A stretch of 64,000 nt of DNA from the NCBI RefSeq assembly GCF_016834655.1, contig NZ_JAENHP010000001.1:868001-932000 (forward strand), given 5' to 3'. The translations under genes and the position numbers were made by a program. The DNA is from Paractinoplanes ovalisporus (GTDB lineage: Bacteria; Actinomycetota; Actinomycetes; Mycobacteriales; Micromonosporaceae). Each line of letters starts with the position of its first letter. Position 1 is the stretch's first letter. Of the stretch, positions 1 to 8,749 are shown one piece after another. The notes beneath the pieces are model-generated. The model saw only the letters and a list, made by a program, of their open reading frames with translations, was not told where the DNA came from and searched no databases.

Positions 1-2200
1 CGAACATGGCGCGGTGCACGAGGGAGTGGCGGATCCCCCGTACGCCGAGGAAGGGGTTGGCCTCGACCGGCGCGGGCAGGTAGGGAAGCGGTTTGTCGCT
101 GCCCGCGTCGAGGGTGCGCAGCGTGATGCGGCGGCCGCCCAGGGCCTCGGCGATCCGCCGATAGACGGCCTCCTGCTCGTCGGCGTCGGGGGCGGTGTCG
201 CGGTCGAGAAAAAGGAACTCGGTGCGGACGAGCCCGGCCAGGTCGGCGCCGTGCTCGGCGGCGGCGCGCGCCTCGGCGACGGAACCGACGTTGGCGCCCA
301 CCTTGATCGTCACGCCGGCCCTGGTCACGGCCGGTTCGGTGGCCCGCTTGTGCGCCTCGTCGCGGCGGGTCCGCTGCCGTTCGACCCGCGCCTGGAAGTC
401 GGCCAGCGTCTTCGGGTCGGGGTCGGCGACGACCTCACCGGTGCTGCCGTCCATCACGGCCGGCGTGCCCTCAGCGATCCCGATCGGGCCGGCACCCGCG
501 GCCGGGGTGCCCTCGGCGATCTCGATTGGCCCGGCGCCGACGGCCGGGGTGCCCTCGGTGACCTCGATCGGGCCGGCGCCGACCACGGCCGGGATGCCCT
601 TGGTTCGGAGCAGGATCGCGGCGTGCGAGGTGGGGCTGCCGCCGCTCAGTACGACCCCTTTCGTCCGGGTGGGGTCGAGCCCGGCGACCTCGGCCGGGGT
701 GAGGTCGGCGGCGAAGAGGATGCCCTCGCCGTCGACCGTGGCCGCGGCCACGCCGAGCAGGGCCCGCAGCACCTGGGCGGCGACCGCGCGGACGTCGGCG
801 GCGCGGGCGCGCAGATAAGGGTCGGGCAGCGCGTCGAACTCGGCGGCGACCCGGTCGGTGGCGTCGCGCCAGGCTTGGGGAGCGGTGGCGCCACCGTCGA
901 TGCGGGCGCGGGCGTCGCCGAGCAGGTCGTCATCGTCCAGAAGCACAAGGTGCGCTTCGAAGATGTCGCCGCTCAGCCGGCCGATCTCGCGCCGGGCCGT
1001 CGCCAGGGCGTCGCCGAGCCGGTCCCGTTCCGCTTCGCTCCCCCGCGACTCCTCGGCGGGGATCTCGAGCACCGTCTCGTGCAGGCGGACAGCGGGCCCG
1101 ATCGCGATGCCCGGCGAGGAGGCGGTCCCTTGCCACGTCAGCCCATAGACGGTCGCTGCGTCCGTCGGCTGCGGACTAAGTGCGGCGGCTTGGTCGGGTC
1201 GCGGACTGGGCGCGGCGGCTGCGTCGGTCGGCCGCGGACTGGGCGCGGCAGCTGCGTCCGTCGGCTGCGGACTGGGCGCGGCGGCTGTGTCCGTCGGCTG
1301 CGGGCTGGGCGGGTCGGCTGTGTCCGTCGGCTGCGGGCTGGGCGGGTCGGAGTTATCCACAATTCCGGGCTGTCCACAGGGGGCCGGTGAAGATCGCTCC
1401 GAACGGGGATAATGGTCGGTGGCGGGGGACCCCCGGTGGAGGGCGGGCCCTGACTTGATCAACTCGGCATGATCAACTGGGGATTCGCCGAACGACTCGG
1501 CGGCCAGGGTCACCAGACGGTCGATCGCTTGCTGGGCCTGGGGGCCTGACGCCCGTACGGCTAACTCGTGGCCCTTCAGCGCGCCCAACGTCGCCACCCG
1601 GGTCAGGCTCGACGCGGGCACCCACGCCGAATCCGTGGACTCGTTGCGCAGCTCGACCCGCGCGTCGAACGGCCGCAACTCCGACACCAGCCGGGCCGCG
1701 GGGCGCGCGTGCAAGCCATGCGGATTCAGCACTCTGACGACGGCGGAAGGGGCTTCCTCCGTACGGGAAACGGGGTCGCCCGGCTCTTCTGACAATGCGC
1801 CGAAATGGGATTGTTTGCCCGCCAGCCCGGCCATCGCCTCGGCCGCCACCTCGTCGCGCGGGGCCCCTCCGGCCGCCGTCACCGCCGCCGCGACCAAGCC
1901 CTCGACCAGCGGCGCCGGACACAGCACGACGCGGGCACGCTGGTCGTCGTCGAGCAGCTCCAGGGCGGTCTCGGCGGAGAGGACGGCGCTGCCCAGGTCC
2001 ATCAGCACGACCACGCCGTCACCGCTGTCGGCAGCCACCACGGCCTCGCTGATCTCGACCGCGTCGGTCCCGAACGTCGTCTCGTCGAGGCCGGCCGCGA
2101 TCTCGACCGCCACCGGCCGCCCCTGCGTCATCTCGGACGCGAGGGCGGCCGCCGCCCGGGCCAGGGCACGGCTGTGACACACGACGACGAGCCCGACCAT
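1..2200 (-). CDS. dhaM: DhaM-HPr-Enzyme I fusion, phosphoryl donor of PTS-type dihydroxyacetone kinase (3' end outside window)
   Basis: This multidomain phosphotransferase would pass phosphate from PEP to the ADP bound in DhaL. About 733 residues are in the window and the C-terminus runs off the left edge. Residues 1-130 are the EIIA-Man-like DhaM domain with the active His in VVVCHSRAL (His9). Residues about 153-240 are an HPr domain with the active His in NPHGLHARPA (His164). A Pro/Ser/Thr-rich linker of repeated SPQPTDTA units follows (about 285-350). The EI N-domain has the phospho-His in GGSPTSHAAILLR (about 520). The reading continues past residue 600 into the PEP-binding TIM barrel (VGANVGS, LVRTEFLFLDR), so the EI part looks full length, unlike the short EI remnant of E. 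coli DhaM. The ATG shares one base with the DhaL stop (TGATG), showing translational coupling. Three near-identical copies of a GAGPIEIAEGTPA unit sit at the end of the EI swivelling domain (nt about 470-600). Confidence 0.9.
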   Translation of the reverse strand, partial: MVGLVVVCHSRALARAAAALASEMTQGRPVAVEIAAGLDETTFGTDAVEISEAVVAADSGDGVVVLMDLGSAVLSAETALELLDDDQRARVVLCPAPLVEGLVAAAVTAAGGAPRDEVAAEAMAGLAGKQSHFGALSEEPGDPVSRTEEAPSAVVRVLNPHGLHARPAARLVSELRPFDARVELRNESTDSAWVPASSLTRVATLGALKGHELAVRASGPQAQQAIDRLVTLAAESFGESPVDHAELIKSGPALHRGSPATDHYPRSERSSPAPCGQPGIVDNSDPPSPQPTDTADPPSPQPTDTAAAPSPQPTDAAAAPSPRPTDAAAAPSPRPDQAAALSPQPTDAATVYGLTWQGTASSPGIAIGPAVRLHETVLEIPAEESRGSEAERDRLGDALATARREIGRLSGDIFEAHLVLLDDDDLLGDARARIDGGATAPQAWRDATDRVAAEFDALPDPYLRARAADVRAVAAQVLRALLGVAAATVDGEGILFAADLTPAEVAGLDPTRTKGVVLSGGSPTSHAAILLRTKGIPAVVGAGPIEVTEGTPAVGAGPIEIAEGTPAAGAGPIGIAEGTPAVMDGSTGEVVADPDPKTLADFQARVERQRTRRDEAHKRATEPAVTRAGVTIKVGANVGSVAEARAAAEHGADLAGLVRTEFLFLDRDTAPDADEQEAVYRRIAEALGGRRITLRTLDAGSDKPLPYLPAPVEANPFLGVRGIRHSLVHRAMF

Positions 2201-2820
2201 CAGGAACCCAGCGTCGACGCCGCCGCCTGCATCAACAACGTCACCGAGGTCGCGCCCGGATCGGGGTGACCGGCGCTGCGCTCGCCCAGATAGCTGGCCC
2301 GGCCCTTGCGCGCCACCAGCGGGATCGTGGCCTCGCGGCCCTGCTCGGCGGCATCGGCGGCCGCCTGCAGCGCGGCCTTGGTGCCGGCCCCCGACGCGAG
2401 AGCCGCGTCGAGCGCGTCCACGGCGGGGCCGAGCGCGTCGACCATCGTCTTGTCGCCGGGCTGGGCCTTGCCGCGGGCCACCACGCCGTCCAGACCGGAG
2501 CGGAGCACCTTGGCGAACCCGGCGCCGTCCAGAACCGAGTCGGCCGCGGCGGCCATCCGCAGGAACGCCGTGCCGTAGAGCGGACCGCTGGCCCCGCCGA
2601 CCTTGCTGATCAGCGTCATGCCGACCTTCTTGAACAGGGCCGACGGCGAGTCGGGAGGCTCGGCCTCGAGCGCGGCGACGACGGCCGTGAGACCCCGGTC
2701 CATGTTCACGCCGTGGTCGCCGTCCCCGATCGCCGAGTCGAGCGCGGTGAGCTCGTCCTTGTGCTGCGCGACCAGGCCGGCGAACTCCCGGATCCACGCG
2801 GTGAGGTCCTTCGTGTCCAC
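2200..2820 (-). CDS. dhaL: Dihydroxyacetone kinase ADP-binding subunit DhaL
   Basis: This 206-residue cytosolic subunit holds the ADP/ATP-Mg cofactor that is rephosphorylated by DhaM and transfers phosphate to dihydroxyacetone on DhaK. The DhaL signature DSAIGDGDHGVNMDRG near residues 29-44 supplies the Mg-coordinating aspartates, followed by GGASGPLYGT and GDKTMVDAL. I chose the GTG at 2820 because it lies just downstream of the dhaK stop, and the protein then begins VDTKDLTAWIREF as expected for the family. Length fits the family (about 210). It sits between dhaK (5-bp gap) and dhaM (1-bp overlap) in one operon. Confidence 0.93.
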   Translation of the reverse strand: MDTKDLTAWIREFAGLVAQHKDELTALDSAIGDGDHGVNMDRGLTAVVAALEAEPPDSPSALFKKVGMTLISKVGGASGPLYGTAFLRMAAAADSVLDGAGFAKVLRSGLDGVVARGKAQPGDKTMVDALGPAVDALDAALASGAGTKAALQAAADAAEQGREATIPLVARKGRASYLGERSAGHPDPGATSVTLLMQAAASTLGS

Positions 2821-2825
2821 GGGCC

Positions 2826-3827
2826 TCAGACCCCGCGCCGCAGGGCCGGTGTGTTGACGGGCGCGTCCCACAATCGCAGCAGCTCGTCGTCGGCCTTGAG
2901 CAGCGTCACCGAGCAGCCGGCCATGTCGAGGCTGGTGATGTAGGGGCCGACCAGCGACCGTGCGACCGGGATCCCGTTCTTCGCGAGCAACTGCGTGACC
3001 TCGTTGAACATCAGGTACAGCTCGATCAGCGGGGTGGCGCCCATGCCGTTGACGAACGCGATGACCCCGTCGCCGCCGGTGTAGTCGAGGTCGGACAGGA
3101 TCGGGCTGACCAGCATCTCGGCGATCTCGTTGGCGGGCGCGACGGGCACGCGGCGGCGGCCGGGCTCGCCGTGGATGCCGATGCCGACCTCCATCTGGTC
3201 GTCGGGCAGTTCGAACGTCGGGCGCCCGGCGGCGGGCACGGTGCACGAGGTGAGGGCGAGACCCATGCTGCGTGCGTACGTATTGACCTTGCGCGCCACC
3301 TCGGCCACCTCAGCGAGCGGGCGGCCCTCCTCGGCCGCGGCCCCGGCGATCTTCTCGACCAGCACGGTGGCCCCGACCCCGCGGCGCCCCGCCGTGTAGA
3401 GGCTGTCCTGCACGGCAACGTCGTCGTCGATCACCACCGCGACGACTTCGGTGCCCTGGTCGGCCGCCACCATCTCGGCCGCGAGCTCGAAGTTCATGAC
3501 GTCACCGGTGTAGTTCTTCACGATGTGCAGCACACCGGCGCCGCCGTCGACGGCCTGGGTGGCGGCCACCATCTGGTCGGGCACCGGCGAGGTGAACACT
3601 TCCCCGGCACACGCGGCGTCGAGCATCCCCGGCCCGACGAACCCGCCGTGCAACGGCTCATGCCCCGAGCCGCCTCCGGAGATCAGACCGACCTTCCCGC
3701 GTACGGGGGCATCACCGCGGACGATGACACGGTTCTCGAAGTCGACGCGCAGTTGCGGATGAGCGGCCGCGATGCCGTGCAACGCGTCCTGAATGAGGGT
3801 GGCGGGATCGTTGATGAGCTTCTTCAT
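2826..3827 (-). CDS. dhaK: Dihydroxyacetone kinase substrate-binding subunit DhaK
   Basis: The 333-residue subunit binds dihydroxyacetone covalently through a histidine and delivers DHA-phosphate to glycolysis. The sequence shows [19 protein letters not shown] near residues 48-66 and [12 protein letters not shown], which carries the substrate hemiaminal His. The start ATG is preceded by a strong GAGGAG site (minus strand, about 3833-3840). It is the first gene of dhaK-dhaL-dhaM. DhaM is PTS-coupled, so the operon should respond to PEP/pyruvate status. No regulator gene is next to it in the window. Confidence 0.94.
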   Translation of the reverse strand: MKKLINDPATLIQDALHGIAAAHPQLRVDFENRVIVRGDAPVRGKVGLISGGGSGHEPLHGGFVGPGMLDAACAGEVFTSPVPDQMVAATQAVDGGAGVLHIVKNYTGDVMNFELAAEMVAADQGTEVVAVVIDDDVAVQDSLYTAGRRGVGATVLVEKIAGAAAEEGRPLAEVAEVARKVNTYARSMGLALTSCTVPAAGRPTFELPDDQMEVGIGIHGEPGRRRVPVAPANEIAEMLVSPILSDLDYTGGDGVIAFVNGMGATPLIELYLMFNEVTQLLAKNGIPVARSLVGPYITSLDMAGCSVTLLKADDELLRLWDAPVNTPALRRGV

Positions 3828-4069
3828 GGTGGCTCCTCACCGATGGGGAACGACCTTCCGTCCCCAAGCTACGCCCGAGATCGCTCCGTTACGAGACCGT
3901 CACGCAACGATTACGCGGGAGTCCGGTCATACCGCCGAGCTGCCGGCTCCCCGCCGCGCCGCCCAGCCATCGCGTCATTGCGCGGGAGCTTTCCGGCGGT
4001 CGGCACAGCGCCTTCGGGGGATGGCCGGAGCTTGACCCGCAGCCGCACGATGTCGCCAGGGGGTCGTTC

Positions 4070-5011
4070 ATGGGGCGAGGGTTGCGGCGCTGGCTGGGCG
4101 CGGTGTTCGGGCTTGCCGTGACCGCGTCGTTGCTGGTGGCGGCGCCGGGGCCGGCTTCGGGTGGGGGGCGTGTGGTCAAGGGGATCAGCTATGTGGCGGG
4201 CTCGGACAGCGCGGGCCACCTGCTCGACCTCTATCTGCCCGCGCGCGGCGAGCGGCCCGCACCGCTGATCGTCTGGTCGCACGGGTCGGGCTGGATGGCC
4301 GAGAACGGGCGCGACGGGGCCGACATCGTCGCGCGGGCGGTCAACCCGCACGGGTACGCGGTGGCGGGCGTCGCGATCCGGTCCAGCGCGCAGACGCAGT
4401 TCCCGGGGCAGCTCGACGACGTCACGGCCGCCGTCCGGTTCCTGAAGGCCAACTCGGCCCGCTTCAACCTCGACCCGGCGCGGATCGCCTTCATGGGCGA
4501 GTCGTCGGGTGGCTGGGCGGCGGCGATGGCCGCGGTGACCGGCACCGTACGGGCGGCGGTCGCGTTCTATCCCCCGACCGACTTCCTGCGCATGGACGAG
4601 ACGATGGTGGACGCCTGCCGGTCGTTCAACGAGGCGTTCGGCCTGGCCGACTGTCACGCCGACCCGCGCTCCCCCGAGTCCCGGCTGCTCGGCCGGCCGA
4701 TCCGCGAGCGCCCCGACCTGGTCGCCGAGGCGAGCCCCATGTCGTACGTCTCGGCCCGCACCCCGCCGCTGCTGATCCTGCACGGGCAGTTGGACACGCT
4801 GGTCCCGTGGCAGCAGGGTCAGTTGCTCTACGACGCCGCGCCCGACGCCACCCTGGTGCTGCTTCCGAACGGCTCCCACGGCCCGTGGAACCACTTCCTC
4901 ACCGACCCGGCCACCATGGCCGGCGCCCACGAGCTGTCAACCGGCGGCGACCGCCCGGTCACCCTCTCCTGGGACTACGTGATCCGCTTCCTCGACCGCA
5001 ACCTCGGATGA
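4070..5011 (+). CDS. Secreted alpha/beta-hydrolase (esterase/BD-FAE type)
   Basis: A 313-residue protein with an N-terminal signal sequence (RRWLGAVFGLAVTASLLVAAPGPASG), so exported. The esterase fold shows the oxyanion region IVWSHGSGW, nucleophile elbow MGESSGGWA (Ser about 145), acid ILHGQLDTLVP and base PNGSHGPWNHF. The pattern matches bacterial acylpeptidase/feruloyl-esterase-like (BD-FAE) hydrolases that remove acyl groups from carbohydrates or small esters. The substrate cannot be told from sequence. It is convergent with the EACC1 gene, ending 6 bp from it. The 242-bp region upstream (3828-4069) holds no gene I can support. Confidence 0.85.
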   Translation: MGRGLRRWLGAVFGLAVTASLLVAAPGPASGGGRVVKGISYVAGSDSAGHLLDLYLPARGERPAPLIVWSHGSGWMAENGRDGADIVARAVNPHGYAVAGVAIRSSAQTQFPGQLDDVTAAVRFLKANSARFNLDPARIAFMGESSGGWAAAMAAVTGTVRAAVAFYPPTDFLRMDETMVDACRSFNEAFGLADCHADPRSPESRLLGRPIRERPDLVAEASPMSYVSARTPPLLILHGQLDTLVPWQQGQLLYDAAPDATLVLLPNGSHGPWNHFLTDPATMAGAHELSTGGDRPVTLSWDYVIRFLDRNLG

Positions 5012-5017
5012 GGCGGC

Positions 5018-5488
5018 TCACTGCCTCCCGGGAGTCTCCTCGTCCGGCGCCCCTGCTAGCTCCGGCGGCTGCCGAACCTCTGGCGTCTGCGGAGGCTCTG
5101 GGGCCTGCGGAGGCTCTGGCGCCGGCTGGAGCGCGTTGGCCAGCACCGCGCGGATCGTCTCGTCGCTGACCGCTTCACCGTGGATCGTCACCTCGGTCGA
5201 CCCGTCGGGCCGGTCCGCGCGCACCACCGTCAGCGACCGGCGGCGATCCCGCCCCAGCCAGACCTGAAAGATCTTGACGGCTCCGGCGACGGCGGCGGGA
5301 CCGCCGAGCGACAACACCAGGTCGGTGTGCCACCCTTTCGTGTTCGCGGCGACGGTCCGGCGTTCCTCGACCGGCACGCCGGCTTCCCGCAGATCGTCCC
5401 GCAGCTCCTGCTCGGCCAGCAGCAACGCGGAATGGTCGCGCGGAAGGCCCGCCAGCCCCGGCGCGAACTGCACTTCGGACGGTCGCAT
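5018..5488 (-). CDS. EACC1-like effector-associated protein
   Basis: The predicted protein is 156 residues. The core (about 30-118) contains TDLVLSLGGPAAVAGAVKIF, a basic WLGRDRRRSLTVVRA segment and a beta-hairpin GSTEVTIHGEAVSDE. This matches the effector-associated constant component 1 (EACC1) family, described with caspase-, VMAP- and STAND-type conflict systems in actinobacteria. The tail is low-complexity with repeated PEPPQ/PPEL units (nt about 5030-5125). I used the ATG at 5488 (GGGGAG just upstream), since extension to 5590 would run into the neighbour. It is divergent from the caspase gene across a 76-bp spacer. In the family model EACC1 is a small adaptor for the effector; that role is inferred here. 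Confidence 0.72.
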   Translation of the reverse strand: MRPSEVQFAPGLAGLPRDHSALLLAEQELRDDLREAGVPVEERRTVAANTKGWHTDLVLSLGGPAAVAGAVKIFQVWLGRDRRRSLTVVRADRPDGSTEVTIHGEAVSDETIRAVLANALQPAPEPPQAPEPPQTPEVRQPPELAGAPDEETPGRQ

Positions 5489-5564
5489 GACTCCCCTTCG
5501 CCCCCGGGCCCGGCAGTAGAGTGAGCCCTTCGACGGGCCCGGCACTCTCCTGGAGGCGTTCGGC
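5489..5564. promoter_or_regulatory. Divergent promoter region of the EACC1/caspase pair
   Basis: The 76-bp spacer must hold promoters for both genes. A plus-strand -10-like TAGAGT lies at 5517-5522, about 43 nt before the caspase GTG, with ribosome site TGGAGG at 5551-5556. The minus gene has GGGGAG 2-3 nt from its ATG. No clear operator was seen. Confidence 0.45.
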
Positions 5565-8147
5565 GTGTACCGAGCACTGCTGGTCTGCAACTCACTCTAC
5601 GAAGCGGACACCACCGCTCTCCACGAGCTGCACGGGCCACGCCGAGACGGCATCGCCCTGCGCGACGCGCTGCTCGATCCCGAGTTCGGTCTCTTCGAGC
5701 AGGCCGAGGTGCTGCCCGAGCTGAAGCTCCAGGAAACAGCCGTCGCGACCAACAAGTTCTTCGCCGAGGCGGGCCCGGAGGACGTCCTTCTGTTCTACTT
5801 CAGCGGGCACGGACTGACCCGCAACCAGAGCTTCTATCTCTGCGCCCGCGACACCGACACCAGCTTGCTGCTGTCCACCGCCCTGCCGGGTCGTACGCTC
5901 GCCGCCTTCGTCGAGGAGTCGCTGGCGCGGTGCTGCATCCTCATCCTCGACTGCTGCCACGGTGGCGCCTTCAAGAGCAACGGCGCGACCGCGACCGTGA
6001 TCGCCGACGAGCTGGCCGGGAAGGGCCGCTTCGTGATTACCGCGACCACGGCGACCGGGCTCGCCCTCGACGCGGGCACCACCGGACAGACCAGCCCGTT
6101 CACCCGGGCCCTGATCGAGGGGCTGCGCTGGGGAGCGGTCGACGAGAACGACGACGGATTCGTCGACCTGGACGACCTCTACAAGAACCTCGTCGTCCGG
6201 CTGCCGGAAGGGGGTGCGCCGCAGCGCAACTTCGACGGATCCGGCATCGTGGCGATCGCGCGCCGCGCCGCGTCGGTCCCGGCTCCAGCCCCCGCGCTGC
6301 CGTCCGAGGAACCCGCCACCGGTCTGCCCTTTCTCGACGTGCCGACCGCCGCGACCTCGTTCAGCCCGGAGCGGATCACCGAGTTCCGGGCGAACCTGCG
6401 GGCGGACATCGCCCGTGACATGCCGAAGCAGCTCACCTCGGCCGAGTTCCTGCAGCGCGCCCATCTACTCACCGCCGGGATGCTGACTCGGACCGGTGCG
6501 CTGCTGTTCGGCGAAAGCCCGTCCGCCGTCCTGCCCACCGCGATCGTCCAGTGCGCCCGCTTCCACGGGGTGACCAAGGGAGTCGCGCTGGACAAGGAGG
6601 ATCTGAAAGGGTCGGTGGCGGAACAGATCCTCAGCGCCGTGGACTTCGTCGGCTCCCTGTCCCGGCGCGGCGAGGCGCCGACCGAGAGCTCGCCGATCGC
6701 CCGGCCGGTCTACCGCTACCCCATGGTGGCCGTACGCGAGATCATCGCGAACGCCCTGGTCCACCGCGACTACGAACACCACGCGGTCTGCGTGCACGTC
6801 CGCGTCTTCGACGACCGGATCGAGGTGAGCAGTCCGGGCGGCTGGACGAACCGGGAGATCCCGCCCGGCGAGCGGCTGGTGCTCGACGAACTGGGCGGCG
6901 ACTCGCACCGGCGGAACTTCCGGCTCGCCAGCACCCTGACCTGGATGCGGCTGGTGGAGGGAGAAGGGTCGGGCATCCCCCGGGCCATCCTCGACTGCCA
7001 GTCGGTCGGAGCGCCGAAACCGGTCGTGGAGCAACGCGACGGCGTAGTGACGGTGACCATCTATCCGCGCACGGAGGCGCCGGACGCGCTGGCTCTGACC
7101 CGGATGACGGTCGACGAGGCGGCGGCCGAACTCGACCGGATGGTCACGGCCGAAGCCGTCGAACGGGTCCTGGCCATGCCGCCCGAATATGCCGCGCAAC
7201 GGATCGCGCGGATGGAGGCGCCGAACGCGAACACCCTTCTGACCCAGCTGGACGCCGGCGCCGGAGCGCGCCTGCTCCTCACGATGCGGTCCCGCGAGCG
7301 GGACACCCTGCTGGGCCGCCTGGCTCCGGCGGCCCGCTCGGCGATCCAGGAGCAGCTCCAGCCGCTTGTCGCCGAGAACGGCGGCCGCATCCTGGTAGAG
7401 ATCGCCCCCGACGGCGAAACGCCGGACACCTACCGGCTGTCGCAGTGGTACGGCTGGAACGACGCTGGCCTGGTGCGAGGCGAAGACAGGGTGGTGTCGT
7501 GGGATCGCCTCCAGCCGGCCGTGCAGGAGGTCATCGAGGCGACCGAACGCCGCTACGCCGACCGGGACGGTCCGATCACGGTCGAGTTCATCCTTCCCTC
7601 GGCGCTGCTCAACGAGCCTGTCGACGAGTGGGCTCGGATCGGCCAGCAATACCCGGTCGTCGTCCGCAGCCTGGAGCGGATGCAAGCCAGCCAGTGGCAC
7701 CGGGTGTGGCGCAACCGCTGGCGAAGGTTGTCCGAGTCCCCCCAGAACGCCAAGGCATACTTCGCGGGCCGGCACGACGCGGAGAACCCCGAACGCCTGG
7801 AAGCGGCGCTCCGCCTCGATCCCGACATCGTGGCCGTGGTGCTGGACGAGCCGCCATCCGGCCAGGAGAACAGTCCGACCGCCGGCGTCGCCGCCGCGCT
7901 GCAGGCCGGCGTGCCCGTCATCGTGTGGCACCGTGACTCGTCGGCTCATCCCGAGTTCCGCGACACCATCAGCAAGGCCTTCTCCGACGGCGAGGCCACC
8001 GGGCTGCCCGAGCTGGTGCTGCGGTGGCGGTTGAACGCCGTGGCCTCACCGGACGACCCGGCCCAGATCGGCCGGCACATCACGCTGCTGTGGGACGACC
8101 CGTCCTGGCTGCCAGAGCGCCTCGAGGCGGACGCTCCTGGCGAATGA
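5565..8147 (+). CDS. Caspase-like protease / HATPase_c_4 / VMAP-C fusion (probable conflict-system effector)
   Basis: An 860-residue soluble protein with no signal or membrane segment. Residues 1-235 are a C14 caspase domain with the His in YFSGHGL (His82) and the Cys in ILDCCHGG (Cys131). It includes a canonical EF-hand-like loop DENDDGFVDLDD (193-204), suggesting Ca2+ dependence. Residues about 265-500 match the ATPase half of COG2865 proteins: TRTGALLFG, ANALVHRDYEHH, DDRIEVSSPGGW and EGEGSGIPRAI. The AlbA_2/Schlafen domain that usually precedes it is absent. Residues about 512-600 are helical repeats resembling the MgtE N-domain (MPPEYAAQRIARM). Residues about 607-850 are VMAP-C: EFILPSALLNEPVDEW, YPVVVRSLERM, AGVPVIVWHR, HITLLWDDPSWLPE. 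The GTG start has TGGAGG 8 nt upstream, and a -10 TAGAGT lies at 5517-5522. The domain mix suggests a ligand-gated protease. The trigger and target are unknown. Confidence 0.82.
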   Translation: MYRALLVCNSLYEADTTALHELHGPRRDGIALRDALLDPEFGLFEQAEVLPELKLQETAVATNKFFAEAGPEDVLLFYFSGHGLTRNQSFYLCARDTDTSLLLSTALPGRTLAAFVEESLARCCILILDCCHGGAFKSNGATATVIADELAGKGRFVITATTATGLALDAGTTGQTSPFTRALIEGLRWGAVDENDDGFVDLDDLYKNLVVRLPEGGAPQRNFDGSGIVAIARRAASVPAPAPALPSEEPATGLPFLDVPTAATSFSPERITEFRANLRADIARDMPKQLTSAEFLQRAHLLTAGMLTRTGALLFGESPSAVLPTAIVQCARFHGVTKGVALDKEDLKGSVAEQILSAVDFVGSLSRRGEAPTESSPIARPVYRYPMVAVREIIANALVHRDYEHHAVCVHVRVFDDRIEVSSPGGWTNREIPPGERLVLDELGGDSHRRNFRLASTLTWMRLVEGEGSGIPRAILDCQSVGAPKPVVEQRDGVVTVTIYPRTEAPDALALTRMTVDEAAAELDRMVTAEAVERVLAMPPEYAAQRIARMEAPNANTLLTQLDAGAGARLLLTMRSRERDTLLGRLAPAARSAIQEQLQPLVAENGGRILVEIAPDGETPDTYRLSQWYGWNDAGLVRGEDRVVSWDRLQPAVQEVIEATERRYADRDGPITVEFILPSALLNEPVDEWARIGQQYPVVVRSLERMQASQWHRVWRNRWRRLSESPQNAKAYFAGRHDAENPERLEAALRLDPDIVAVVLDEPPSGQENSPTAGVAAALQAGVPVIVWHRDSSAHPEFRDTISKAFSDGEATGLPELVLRWRLNAVASPDDPAQIGRHITLLWDDPSWLPERLEADAPGE

Positions 8148-8149
8148 CT

Positions 8150-8749
8150 TCAGGTGGCGGCCGCGACGGCCTCGGCGGAGAGGGCGGTCACCTGGGCCCA
8201 GTCGCCGGCCGCGAGGAGCTTGCGGGCGACCATCCACGTGCCGCTCACGGTGTGGATGGCGGGGACGGCCAGGTAACCACCGAGCGTGGCCAGGCTGACG
8301 CCGCCCGACGGGACGAAGCGCATGCCGGGGAACGGTGCCGACAAGGCCTCGATGTAGGCCGGGCCGCCCAGCAGGCCGGCCGGGAACAGCTTCACCTCGT
8401 CGAGGCCCAGCGCCACGGCCGCCATCAGCTCGGACGGGGTGGCCACGCCGGGGAGGATGTCCACGTTGTGTTCCCGGGCGCGTTCGACCACGGCTGTGGA
8501 CAGGCCGGGGCAGACGATGAACTCGGCGCCGGCCGCGACGACCTGGTCGACGTGGTCGGGGGTCAGCACCGAACCGGCGCCGACGCGCAGGCCCTCAATC
8601 TCGCGGGCGCGGCGGATCCCCTCCAGGCCGGCGGCCGTCCGCAGCGTGATCTCGACGCTGTCGATGCCGCCCGCCAGCAGGGCCCGGCCGAGCGGGACGG
8701 CCTGGCCGGGCTCGTCCAGAACCACCACGGGCAGGATCGGGCTGCTCAT
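8150..8749 (-). CDS. eda: 2-dehydro-3-deoxy-6-phosphogluconate (KDPG) aldolase
   Basis: A 199-residue class I aldolase that splits KDPG to pyruvate and glyceraldehyde-3-phosphate. Motifs in order are LPVVVLDEPGQAVPLGRALLAGG, SVEITLRT (catalytic Glu), VGAGSVLT and EVKLFPAGLLGG (Schiff-base Lys), then FVPSGGVS in the phosphate site. Length is typical (about 200-210). It is the last gene of the sugar-acid operon. Its ATG overlaps the kdgK stop by 4 bp (ATGA at 8746-8749). Confidence 0.93.
   Translation of the reverse strand: MSSPILPVVVLDEPGQAVPLGRALLAGGIDSVEITLRTAAGLEGIRRAREIEGLRVGAGSVLTPDHVDQVVAAGAEFIVCPGLSTAVVERAREHNVDILPGVATPSELMAAVALGLDEVKLFPAGLLGGPAYIEALSAPFPGMRFVPSGGVSLATLGGYLAVPAIHTVSGTWMVARKLLAAGDWAQVTALSAEAVAAAT

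Noticed and set aside
14..1390. Long plus-strand open frame opposite dhaM
   Set aside because: No family sequence, high Gly/Arg/Ala composition typical of an antisense shadow; minus strand shows clear EI and HPr motifs.
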